A stretch of DNA of 64,000 nt, taken from NCBI RefSeq assembly GCF_014638845.1, contig NZ_BMFP01000008.1:84907-148906 (forward strand). Reading direction: 5' to 3'. Source of the stretch: Pontibacter amylolyticus. Its GTDB lineage: Bacteria > Bacteroidota > Bacteroidia > Cytophagales > Hymenobacteraceae. Every line of letters begins with the position of its first letter. Within the stretch, counting starts at the first letter, position 1. Positions 53,221 to 63,500 of this stretch are shown here, in pieces. Both the position numbers and the translations under genes were made by a program. The notes under the pieces were generated by a model. It searched no databases, was not told the DNA's origin, and saw only the letters and a program-made list of their open reading frames with translations.

Positions 53221-55860
53221 CTATTTGATGAGGGTTATACTGCCCGTAATGGGCTTCTCTTTGTCGTCGAGCTCAATGATATAGTAATAGGCTGCCATGG
53301 GCAGTTGTTTCCCCTGGTGGGTGCCATCCCAGGGAATACTATAGCCGGTGGATTCAAAAATTTTTGCACCCCAGCGCGTGAACACCTGGATACGGCATTT
53401 CGGATAGTGCTCTATATTCTCGATATACCAGGTCTCATTTAGCCCGTCGCCGTTCAGGGTAATGGCGTTCGATGGCTTGATGCGGGGAATAACTTCAACC
53501 GTTACCTCGTCGGTGTCGGTGCAGCCGTATTGCGTAGTCACGGTTAGGGTATAGGTAGTCGTTTTATCAGGGCGGGCAATCGGGGTAGCGCTGGTGGGGT
53601 CCGACAGGCTTTCGGCTGGTGACCATTGGTAGTTCACGCCGCCTCTGGCGATCAATCCGGCATTGCCACCTTCAATAATGGATACGTCCTCCCCGGCATC
53701 GGCTTTCGCTTCCTGCACTCGCACGGTAACTGTTTTTCTTGCCACACTTTGGCACCCTCTGCTACTCGTTGCCTGTACATAGTAATTAGTAGTCTCCTGA
53801 AGCACAGGCGTTGTAAAGCTGTTGCCACTACCCAGCGGTCTGCCTCCGGTCGGCTGGCTGTACCATTCAAGTACGGTGTCTGATGTATAGGCCTCTGCAT
53901 GAAGGGTAGCCTTCCCGCCCCGGCAAATGTCAGCACTGGGTATGTGGCGGACGAGGGGCTGTGGGTCCACCGTGATTACTATTGCTTCGCTCACTTGCTG
54001 GTTGCACGGCCCAGACATAGCACGCCTGCGAAACCAGGAGGTTTGTTGAAGCTCCCCGGAGTAGTAGTGCTGTTTGTTGTTTTCACCAGGAGCTGCAGAA
54101 AATCCTTGAATGCCATTGAGCGTGCTGATCTCCCAGGTATAGGTATAGGTACCATTGCCACCAGTAGGAACAGAACCAGCAAGGGTGTTGGGTTGGGTGC
54201 CGTAGCAGAGCCGTTGGTCCCCTGTTATCTTGTTGTTTAGAATAGGTTTATACCTGGGCCTTATTTCAATAATATCAGTGGCGGTGTACTCCTGTCCGCA
54301 ACGGGTGGAGGTCACTTTAAAAGCAATCTGGTAGACCTCACGCTCCATGGCCTTGCAATCGATGGGCCAGCTGAAGCTCCCTGTCGAGGTTCCCTGACTG
54401 GTGTCGGCGCTGAAAGAAATTGTATGGTCTGTGAGGTTAAATCCTATACCTTCGGCAGAGAGTGAGACCAGGTCATTGTCAGGGTCTCGGCCCGTTACCT
54501 CGAATTGCAGCGTTTGGGCTTCAAAGGTTTCCAGCACTTTCGTGCGGGTAGAGAAGGCGATGGTCGGTGGTCGGTCAGGTATAGGCTCGGACCGGAAACT
54601 CACACGGACCGTATCCTGTTTCGGTTGTCCGCAGCCCCGGTCCCCATAGTCGCTCACAATCACGTCAATCATATAAACCTGGCCATTTGTATCCATGCAC
54701 GCATCCAGGCACAGAGCGGCTTTGAGTACATCGGTTGACGAGCCCGTGTTGATGCTGCCAGTAGTCATGCCTGACAGGGAGAAGTAATTACCACTGAAGT
54801 TAACTGGTTTTGCTGTAAAGGTAAGCACTTCGTTTCGGTCAGGATCTGTAGCGAACAGATCGATGCATCGTGGACCTGTCTGAGGGATGGTAATTACCTG
54901 CCCCGGCTTGTATACCTCTGTCTTACCTTTTTCCCTGACTGTGAGGACGGGGGGCCTGTTTAGAGTGCATTCCTTAACCAGGATGATCATATCACGCCGT
55001 ACTTCACCTATTTTAACCCCGTTCCGGAACTCCTGGCAACGCACCGTAAAAGTGAACAAGCCTTTTTGGGAGGGACGCACCGTAAGCCTACCGGTGCGGC
55101 TGTCGATGGAAAGCGGAACAGTGGCCGGAACAGCGTTGTCTTTGCTGTAGCCTGCCAGCCACTGTATCTCCGGGTACGGACCGGGCCTGGGGGTGGGAAT
55201 TTCATTAGAGGATGAGCCATTCCCATTGAGCGGGGTCACCAGGTCATACACCAGCTGGTCACCGTCCACGTCTGTAGCCTGAAAATCGTAGGTAAAGGTC
55301 TCATCCAGACAGGTATAGTCACTTAAGGGCAGGGCGAGCACCGGAGAAGAGTTTTTAAACAAAGCCCCGTTTCTGACCACAGCCGGAAACTCCAAGTAGT
55401 AAACATTGCCAGCCTCCTGCGGTGTGGCAATATTGGCTACGCTCTGGTTGCGGCAGCAGCGATCCCATACGGCGTAATATCCTTGCGGGTGTGTGAACAG
55501 GGCCGGGTCCAGGTAGATGTCCTGGTAGTAGAGGAGTTTTGATGTTTTAAGTTCTTCCGAGGCGCAGTCAACGATGGAGTACTTTATTAGCTTCTCTTCC
55601 CGCAGCGGCATCGTAACGGTCATCATCACCTTGTTGGTCCCCTTCTCGAAGATGGTTACTTTAATGTCATTGTCTTTGTACTCGGGCAGACCGTGGATCT
55701 CATCAAAGTATAGGTTCAGAAACAAGCGGAAGTGGTAGCCATTGCGATGCCTGATCTCCATGTCGCCGCCTGCCAGGTGCAGGGCAGAGGCAGACGTACA
55801 GATACACAGGAGTGTAAAAAGTATGGGTAAACGGTATCGCATACTGGGATAGATCCGCAA
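53221..55860 (-). CDS. Secreted Ig/PKD-like protein with type B T9SS C-terminal domain
   Basis: The 879-residue surface protein has a signal peptide (ending ASA near residue 25). The body consists of beta-sandwich or PKD/Ig-like domains, including ELYATDPDRNE-like and RDPDNDLVSLSAEG segments. The C-terminal 80 residues form the gliding-motility-associated domain: NGDGLNETWYIENIEHYPK and RWGAKIFES, then WDGTHQGKQLPMAAYYYIIE. That domain targets proteins to the type IX system with a PorP/SprF partner, which is the next gene. The function of the body is unknown; adhesion is likely. Confidence 0.9.
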   Translation of the reverse strand: MRIYPSMRYRLPILFTLLCICTSASALHLAGGDMEIRHRNGYHFRLFLNLYFDEIHGLPEYKDNDIKVTIFEKGTNKVMMTVTMPLREEKLIKYSIVDCASEELKTSKLLYYQDIYLDPALFTHPQGYYAVWDRCCRNQSVANIATPQEAGNVYYLEFPAVVRNGALFKNSSPVLALPLSDYTCLDETFTYDFQATDVDGDQLVYDLVTPLNGNGSSSNEIPTPRPGPYPEIQWLAGYSKDNAVPATVPLSIDSRTGRLTVRPSQKGLFTFTVRCQEFRNGVKIGEVRRDMIILVKECTLNRPPVLTVREKGKTEVYKPGQVITIPQTGPRCIDLFATDPDRNEVLTFTAKPVNFSGNYFSLSGMTTGSINTGSSTDVLKAALCLDACMDTNGQVYMIDVIVSDYGDRGCGQPKQDTVRVSFRSEPIPDRPPTIAFSTRTKVLETFEAQTLQFEVTGRDPDNDLVSLSAEGIGFNLTDHTISFSADTSQGTSTGSFSWPIDCKAMEREVYQIAFKVTSTRCGQEYTATDIIEIRPRYKPILNNKITGDQRLCYGTQPNTLAGSVPTGGNGTYTYTWEISTLNGIQGFSAAPGENNKQHYYSGELQQTSWFRRRAMSGPCNQQVSEAIVITVDPQPLVRHIPSADICRGGKATLHAEAYTSDTVLEWYSQPTGGRPLGSGNSFTTPVLQETTNYYVQATSSRGCQSVARKTVTVRVQEAKADAGEDVSIIEGGNAGLIARGGVNYQWSPAESLSDPTSATPIARPDKTTTYTLTVTTQYGCTDTDEVTVEVIPRIKPSNAITLNGDGLNETWYIENIEHYPKCRIQVFTRWGAKIFESTGYSIPWDGTHQGKQLPMAAYYYIIELDDKEKPITGSITLIK

Positions 55861-56103
55861 AGTGTCTGTAAAGTTATAATGGAGAGTATAGTGTTTGTTT
55901 TATACTATACATATTTTTTTTATAAATGTTTCTTTTTAAAACTGATTATTGAGAGGAAATTGGGCACAAAAAAAGGCAATGGCGCTACCGTGCCATTGCA
56001 GGAACCAAGATGTTAGTTTGAGGGGGTAGGGGGTGGCTAAAGCCGCTGGAATTACTGTGATCTTATGATGCAACTGGCTTGAACACTATTTGAGAAAAGC
56101 TGG

Positions 56104-56502
56104 CTATGCAACATTCTCCTCCAAATCATTCAACTCAAGCTCCAGCGCCTTTACCGATATCAGAATCTCCCGCAAAGCCAGGGCCAGCGAGATCATGAGT
56201 AGCAAAAGGCTGAGGCCGAAGGTATACTTGCCTGCTGTGCTATACCCTGCAAAGAGGATGAACATGCAGAACACGCAACCGAACATACTGGCAATGCCGA
56301 ATGCCTGCATGTTGCGGATCAGGACTAGGCGAATGCGCAGGTTCTCGATCTGTCCGTACACCAGTTGGCTCTGCGTGGAGGCATATCGGGTTTTGAGGCT
56401 GCGGATCAGGTTGGCAAGCGCCAAAAAGCGGTTGGTGTAAGCCAGCAGCAACAGCGAGATGGCCGGAAACAGGAGGGCAGGAGTAGTTAGGGTGATTTCC
56501 AT
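56104..56502 (-). CDS. DUF2721 membrane protein
   Basis: This 132-residue membrane protein has about three transmembrane helices (about 8-24, 60-85, 90-115) and a conserved-looking middle RSLKTRYASTQSQLV. It matches DUF2721 in size and topology. The C-terminus is charged and helical (ALELELNDLEENV). Function is unknown. It lies 21 bases downstream of the next minus-strand gene and may be cotranscribed with it. Confidence 0.8.
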   Translation of the reverse strand: MEITLTTPALLFPAISLLLLAYTNRFLALANLIRSLKTRYASTQSQLVYGQIENLRIRLVLIRNMQAFGIASMFGCVFCMFILFAGYSTAGKYTFGLSLLLLMISLALALREILISVKALELELNDLEENVA

Positions 56503-56523
56503 GGACCCAAAAGGGATGTGGGT

Positions 56524-57069
56524 TTACTGAATGCTTTTCAGAAAGTCCTCGTCGAGGGGTTCATCATCGTCTTCGTCAGGCTGTGGGGCATCAAAGTCGA
56601 TGTCCTGCAACGCTTCCAGACCTTCCAGTATCAGGTCGTCCAGTTCTTCTTTAGACGTGGCGTCCAGTGTTTGTTCAAACAGGGCCAGCAGGTGCTCCCG
56701 TTCCTCGTTCACAAATATTTCGTGGTACAGGTTGTCGAACAGCCCGATCTTCTTTTGGATGATCTTGTCAATTTCGCGGGTGTTTTTCGCCTTGACAGCT
56801 TCCAGCAATAAATGCAGTACATCTTTAGCACCCTCGTTGTCGGCCAGGCGGGCATAGGCCTTGATCAGCGCAATCGCTACACCCAGCCGCAGGCGCTCAA
56901 ACCGAAAGCCTACTTCCTCCGCCGCTTTTCCTCCCTGGGTGCGCGAATTCCGCAAAGCCTGCTCCAATTGCTGGTACACAGCCGTGGCAGGCCCCTCAAA
57001 TACATGCGGGTTTTCTGGTGCAAAGGCAGTCTGGAGTAATAGCTCGAAGCTCTTGGCGCTCATATACAA
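56524..57069 (-). CDS. Conserved helical protein, unknown
   Basis: The 181-residue soluble protein is acidic and helix-rich, ending DEDDDEPLDEDFLKSIQ. No signal peptide, catalytic motif or recognised family was found. Regular amphipathic helices in the middle (AKDVLHLLLEAVKAKNTREI) resemble helical repeat or scaffold proteins. It is the first gene of a two-gene unit with DUF2721. Confidence 0.65.
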   Translation of the reverse strand: MYMSAKSFELLLQTAFAPENPHVFEGPATAVYQQLEQALRNSRTQGGKAAEEVGFRFERLRLGVAIALIKAYARLADNEGAKDVLHLLLEAVKAKNTREIDKIIQKKIGLFDNLYHEIFVNEEREHLLALFEQTLDATSKEELDDLILEGLEALQDIDFDAPQPDEDDDEPLDEDFLKSIQ

Positions 57070-57596
57070 TCTATCTTAAAATGGGAGATGTGCAAAGGTA
57101 ATGGATTGTAGCAGGTTTTGCTAAAAACATGCCGCAACAGGCCCGCTCATAACAAGTAATGAACTATTGACATTTGTAGAAGGCATTCAAATATCGAAAG
57201 ATATATATACTTCAGTATAAACTTCGAAAAAGTATAGTTACCTTTTGAATGTTTATTCCTTTCTATTAAATAAATTTTGCATAGTTTTGATTTGCCAATT
57301 GTTTGAAATTAGATCTGGCTCAAATATAAACACATGTCTGGTAAGCAATAGAAGCTTTTACAGGCATTTCAATTTCGAGATTGGGACTTTCGGATGTGTA
57401 ACAGTTTTTTAATAGAATATATTTAATTTATTTTTTATATAATTCAATAAGTTCTTTTGCATTTAAAAGATATAATGCTAAAGTGATATTTTAAGATTAG
57501 GGTTTAGCCCTAAGTGATGTGTTACTTTATGCGGTTTAACCTATTTTTCCGAATTATGAAGACCCTTAAATCAGTTGGAACATTAACCCTGCCTAT
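57070..57596. other. AT-rich leader region of the giant adhesin
   Basis: About 530 AT-rich bases separate the minus-strand gene from the adhesin ATG. No protein gene is supported, and no good TTTG/TANNTTTG pair was found. A 16-codon open frame (57556-57606) overlaps the adhesin start and could be a chance frame. The length and composition fit a long regulatory leader. Confidence 0.5.
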
Positions 57597-60500
57597 ATGG
57601 AGATAAACTTTACTCAAAAAATTTCCCACTTTCTTGCGATTTTACTCTTAGGGATGTTACAGTTGGTGGCATCCCCTGATGTGTTTGCGCAAAGAACTAC
57701 ACCTATTATTGATGTGGATTTATCAGGAGACCCAAATGCCGTTTGGGATTCCAGGTTTGATACCCAGGATGTAAGCAGATTTGGGCAGCTTTGCGGTGCC
57801 GCGAAACAGGAAAACTGTATTCAGTTTCGCGTAAAGTTGCATCCTAACTCAGGCGGTTTAGCTTTGGCTATTGTGGCAGGGCCTAAGCCGGACGGTTCTA
57901 TGACCTATCGTTTGAACAACGGCAACGATGCCTGTAATGGACGCGTAGCGACCATCGGTGAGCCTATCTGTGCCGAGGGGATTGGACCGCATATCATCAC
58001 GCTCTGTATGCCAGGTCAGGCAGATCACCAATATAAGCTGATTTCAACAGCCGCGTTTGTTCCAATTGACGATGCTTCTGTAACATTAGGGTGTTCGGCT
58101 GTCCTTAACGCACCGGCTTCTTTTTTGGCAGGCACTGTTACCTGGCGAGACAAATCAGGGCAGGGTTACGAGAAGTTTTTGAGCGACCCTACGGCGACCA
58201 ATCCAACTGTCACCCCTGATGCAACTGCGCCAGCGTATGTGGATTATATTGTAAGTGGTAATTCAAACGCCTCTGAGTGTACGAATATCCCCTATTTTGA
58301 CGAAGTCAGAGTATACTTCTATCCCGAACCCGTCGTCACCGTCGGGCCACAACCGGCCATTATCTGTCCGGGAGGGAGCAGTGTACAGCTTACTGGGAGT
58401 GTAACCGGAGGCGATCAGGCAACGGGTTTTGACTACTTCTGGTACGGGCCAGGCGGAAGCGTGGTCGGTCGTGATATTACGTACACGGCAAACGCTGTTG
58501 GAACCTACAAATTCGCAGCGGTTCCGAAAAACTCCTTTAACTGTAAAGAGTTCTCGGCCACGGTCAATGTGGTGACGAACCTCACCGCGAACGCAGGCGC
58601 AGATCAGCTGGCGTGTTCTTCGGGCACAGTGCAACTGGCCGGTACTGTAACAGCCGCCCTCGGAGGCCGGTGGAGCACGAGTGGTAGCGGTACTTTCTCT
58701 AACAGAGACGACCTGAACGCTGTTTACACGCCTTCGGCAGCAGATATCACTGCCGGGGCTGTTACGCTTACGCTGGAGTCAACCGGAAATGGTAACTGTT
58801 CGCCGGTGCGCAGCACAACGCGCATCACCTTCTACAAAATGGAGGTGAACCTGACGGGAACACCCGTTATTTGTAACGGTACATTGGGTACCATTACGGC
58901 AAACGTAACAGGCGCGCAGGGTGCCTTGCGCTACCGCTGGAGCAACGGTGCGACAACAGCTACTATAAATGGTCTTTCGGCTGGCACTTACTCAGTGACT
59001 GTAACGGATGAAAAAGGCTGTGCTATTACGCAGTCATTTACAGTGACGCAGGTGAATGGCCCGGCTGACTTCACGGCCACGCCAACCAACACCACTTGCG
59101 GCAATACCAATGGGCAGATTGTTGTCAATAATGTGACAGGCGGAACGGCCAACTATACCTACAGCAAGGACGGAACGAACTTCCAGACGAGCAATACCTT
59201 TACAGGACTTGCAGTGGGCAACCACACCATTACGGTGCGCGATGCCAACGGCTGTACAGTTGCCAAATCCTTCACGCTGACCAATACACCTGGACCGACT
59301 GCAGTTGCGGCCACGTCAAATCCTGCCAGCTGTCTTAACAACGACGGCTCCATTACAGCGGGAGAAGTAACTGGTGGTACAGGTACCAAAACCTACTCCA
59401 TCAACGGCACCAATTTCCAGGCAGGTACAACCTTCACGGGCCTTGCTTCCGGTGACTATACCCTGACGGCAAAGGATGCCAATGGCTGTACCGTAACTAC
59501 TTCGGTAACAGTGGCGCAGGCTTCCATTACCAACTTTACAGCTACACCAGCCTCCTCTACCTGCGGCAATCCGAACGGTACTGTAACGATCTCCGGTGTA
59601 GTAGGAGGTGTAGGCGCACTGGAGTACAGTAAGAATGGACAAACCTACCAGTCATCTACGCTCCTCACCGGCTTTGCTGCCGGTACGCACACGGTTTGGG
59701 TGAGAGATTCGAAAGGCTGCGTACTGAGCAAATCAGTGACTGTGCAGAACGTGCCAGGCCCGACCAACTTCACCGCTACGCCAACTTCTTCTACTTGTGG
59801 CAACAGCAACGGGCAGATCGTGGTAAGCGACGTGGTTTCCAGCGGAAACAAAACCTTCACTTATTCTATTAACGGTGGAGCTTACCAGTCATCAGCTACC
59901 TTTACAGGCCTGATTGCGGGTACTTATAATGTGTCGGTACAGGATGCCAATGGTTGTACTTTCTCCAAGTCTGTTACACTGACGAATGTGGCCGGTCCTA
60001 CAGCAGTAGCAGCTACTTCCACTTCTGCCAGCTGCCGCAACAACGACGGTACCATTACAGCAGGAGCTGTGACAGGCGGTACTGGTACGAAGGAATACTC
60101 CATCAATGGCACTACCTTCCAGGCAGGCACTACTTTCACAGGTCTGGCTTCCGGAAACTATACCCTGACGGCACGTGATGCCAATGGCTGTACTGTAACT
60201 ACTTCAGTACGAGTAGAGCAGGTAATGCCGACAGACTTCACAATCACACCGACTGCAGCCACTTGCGGCAACCCGAATGGTAGTGTGCAGGTGAGCAATA
60301 TTGTGGGCGGTGTGTCTCCTTATAAGTATAGCAGAAACGGCACTACTTTCCAGGACAATGCAATCCTGACTGGTTTTGCAGCCGGAACCTATACTATCAC
60401 GGTGCAGGATGCGCGTGGCTGTACGTTCGCCAAGCAAATCGCCATTACCAACGTACCAGGCCCATCTGATTTTGCTTTCACAGCGGCATCTTCTACCTGC

Positions 60501-63500
60501 GGCGGCACAAACGGTAGCATTACAGTAGGAACTGTAACAGGCGGCACGGGCACCAAGACCTACGCCATTAACGGCGGTAGCTTCCAGAACTCCAATGTCT
60601 TCTCTGGTCTGCTTGCCGACAAGTATAGCATCACCGTAAAAGACGCTAACGGCTGTACGTTCACAAAAGAAGTAACAGTAGGCGATGTGGCTGGCCCTAG
60701 CAACTTTGCCGCCACTGTGGACAACACCACCTGTGGTGCTGCGAATGGACAGATCACTGTAACCGGTGTGACAGGCGGAACGGGCACCTATACCTACAGC
60801 AAAGACGGTGTGAACTTCCAGAACTCAGCTGTTTTCTCTGGCCTGGCTATAGGCAACCATACCATTACCGTAAAAGACGCCAACAACTGCCGTTTCTCCA
60901 GAACCTTCACGCTTACGAATGTGGCCGGTCCAACGGCGGTAACGGCCACCACACAGGCGGCAAGCTGCCAAAATAACGACGGTACCATTACGGTAGGAAC
61001 CGTGACAGGCGGTACCGGCACTATGAGCTACTCCATCAACGGCAGTACTTTCCAGGCTGGTAAGGTGTTTAGCGGACTTGCTGCAGGACCTTATACTGTA
61101 ACAGCGAAGGATGCCAATGGCTGTATCGTGACCAGATCGGTGACGGTGGGTACGAACGTGCCAACAAACTTTGCCTTCACCACCAATCCATCTACCTGCG
61201 GCAACAGCAACGGTACGATCACGGTGGGTACGGTAACAGGCGGTTCAGGTACCTATACCTATAGTAAAGACAATGTAACCTATCAGACCAGCCCGACTCT
61301 AACCGGCTTCTCCGCCACGACGCATACTGTTTGGGTGAAAGATTCAAAGGGCTGTGTGGTATCGCGTCAGATAGCGGTTAGTAACGAAGCAGGTCCTACT
61401 GACCTGGTAGCGTCTGCAACGGCATCGAGCTGCGGTAATCCGGATGGTGCACTGACGGTAACGGGTGTAACCGGTGGAAAAGAAGGCTATACCTATAGTA
61501 TAGACGGCACCAACTTCCAGGCATCAGCTACTTTCACGGCACTGACTGCCAGAACCTACAATGTAACGGTGAAAGATGCCAATGGCTGTACGTACACCGA
61601 AGCAGTAGTAGTGACGGATGTAGCAGGCCCTTCTGATTTTACGGCTTCAGTGACTACAACCTCTTGCGGTCGCAACAATGGCAGTATCCGGGTAACAGCT
61701 GTAACAGGCGGTACTTCAGGTTATACCTATAGCATCAATGGCGGAACGTTCCAGACGTCTAACAACTTCGGAACGCTGAGAGCGGGTACTTACAATATCG
61801 CTGTGAAGGATGCGAAGGGTTGTACTTTCGCGAAAGATGTGGTAGTAGAAGACGTAGCCGGACCAACAGATTTTGTGCTGACAGCGAATACCGCTACTTG
61901 TGGTGGCAGCAATGGCTCCATCGTAGTAGGTGCTGTAACGGGTGGTACTTCCGGCTATACCTATAGCAAGGACGGCACGAACTTCCAGGCCTCTGCTACT
62001 TTCACAGGTTTGGCAGAAGGCACGTACACCATCACAGTAAAAGACAACAACGGCTGTACTGTTGCGAAACAGATAGCTGTTGCCAACATTGCCGGCCCAA
62101 CTGATTTCACGGCCACGCTGAAGGCGACCACTTGCGGCGCGGCGAACGGAGAAATCACGGTGACTGGCGTGACGGGCAACACCACGAGCTATACCTATAG
62201 CAAAGACGGTGTGAACTTCCAGGCCTCCGCCACTTTCACAGGTTTGACGGCAGGTGCCCACAGCATTACGGTGAAGGATGCGAATGGCTGTACGTTCGCC
62301 AAGTCGTTTACGCTGACCAACGTGGCCGGTCCAACAGCGGTGGCAGCCACCTCGGCTGCGGCGAGCTGCGCCAATAACGACGGCTCCATCACGGCTGGTG
62401 CAGTTACAGGCGGCACTTCTCCTTATACCTACAGCATCAACGGCACCACCTTCCAGAGCGAAACGGCTTTCACCGGCCTGGCTTCTGGTAACTATACCTT
62501 GACAGCGAAAGATGCTAACGGCTGTATTGTGACTAGAGCAGTTACGATCAACAAGAACATCCCGACCAACTTTGCCACTACCACGACAGCCTCCACTTGC
62601 GGAAGCAACAACGGCTCGATCACGGTAGGCGCAGTAACGGGAGGTTTCGCTCCTTATACCTACAGCAAAGACGGTGTGAACTTCCAGACGGCCTCTACGC
62701 TGACCGGCTTTGTGGCCGGAACGCACACCATCACGGTGAAGGACGCGAAAGGCTGTACCATCACCCGCCAGATTGCGGTAAGCGACGTGGCCGGACCTTC
62801 TAACCTGACTGCCTCTGCCAATTCATCGACTTGCGGTAACCCGAACGGACAAGTGGCGGTGACGAACGTGAGCGGTGGCGTGGAGCCTTATACCTACAGC
62901 ATCAACGGCGGCACTTTCCAGACTTCGGCGACATTCACTGGCCTGGCGGAAGGAACCTACAGCATCTCGGTGCGCGACGCCAACGGCTGTACCTTTGCCA
63001 AAGACGTGGCGGTAAGTAACATCGCCGGTCCGAACTTTACGGCAACAGCGCAGGCCTCTACCTGCGGCGCCAGCAACGGACGCATCAGCGTGAGCGAGGT
63101 AAACGGCGGCACGACCCCTTATACCTACAGCATCAACGGCGGTACTTTCCAGAGCGGCACAGGCTTTACAAATCTGGCGGCCGGCACTTACACGATTGCC
63201 GTGAAAGATGCGAACGGCTGTACAGCTACCCGTGAGGTGGAAGTGACCGATATCGCCGGTCCATCTGACCTGACGCTTGCTTCGAAAGCCTCTACCTGCG
63301 GCAGCGCGAACGGTTCTGTTTCTGTGAACAATGTAGCAGGCGGCACGGCTCCTTATACTTATAGTATAGACGGCACCAACTTCCAGGCTACAGCTTCTTT
63401 CGGAACGGTGCTGGCGGGAACTTATACCATCACGGTAAAAGATGCCAACGGCTGTACTTTCAGCAAAGCGATTGTAGTGGAAGATGTCGCCGGACCAACC

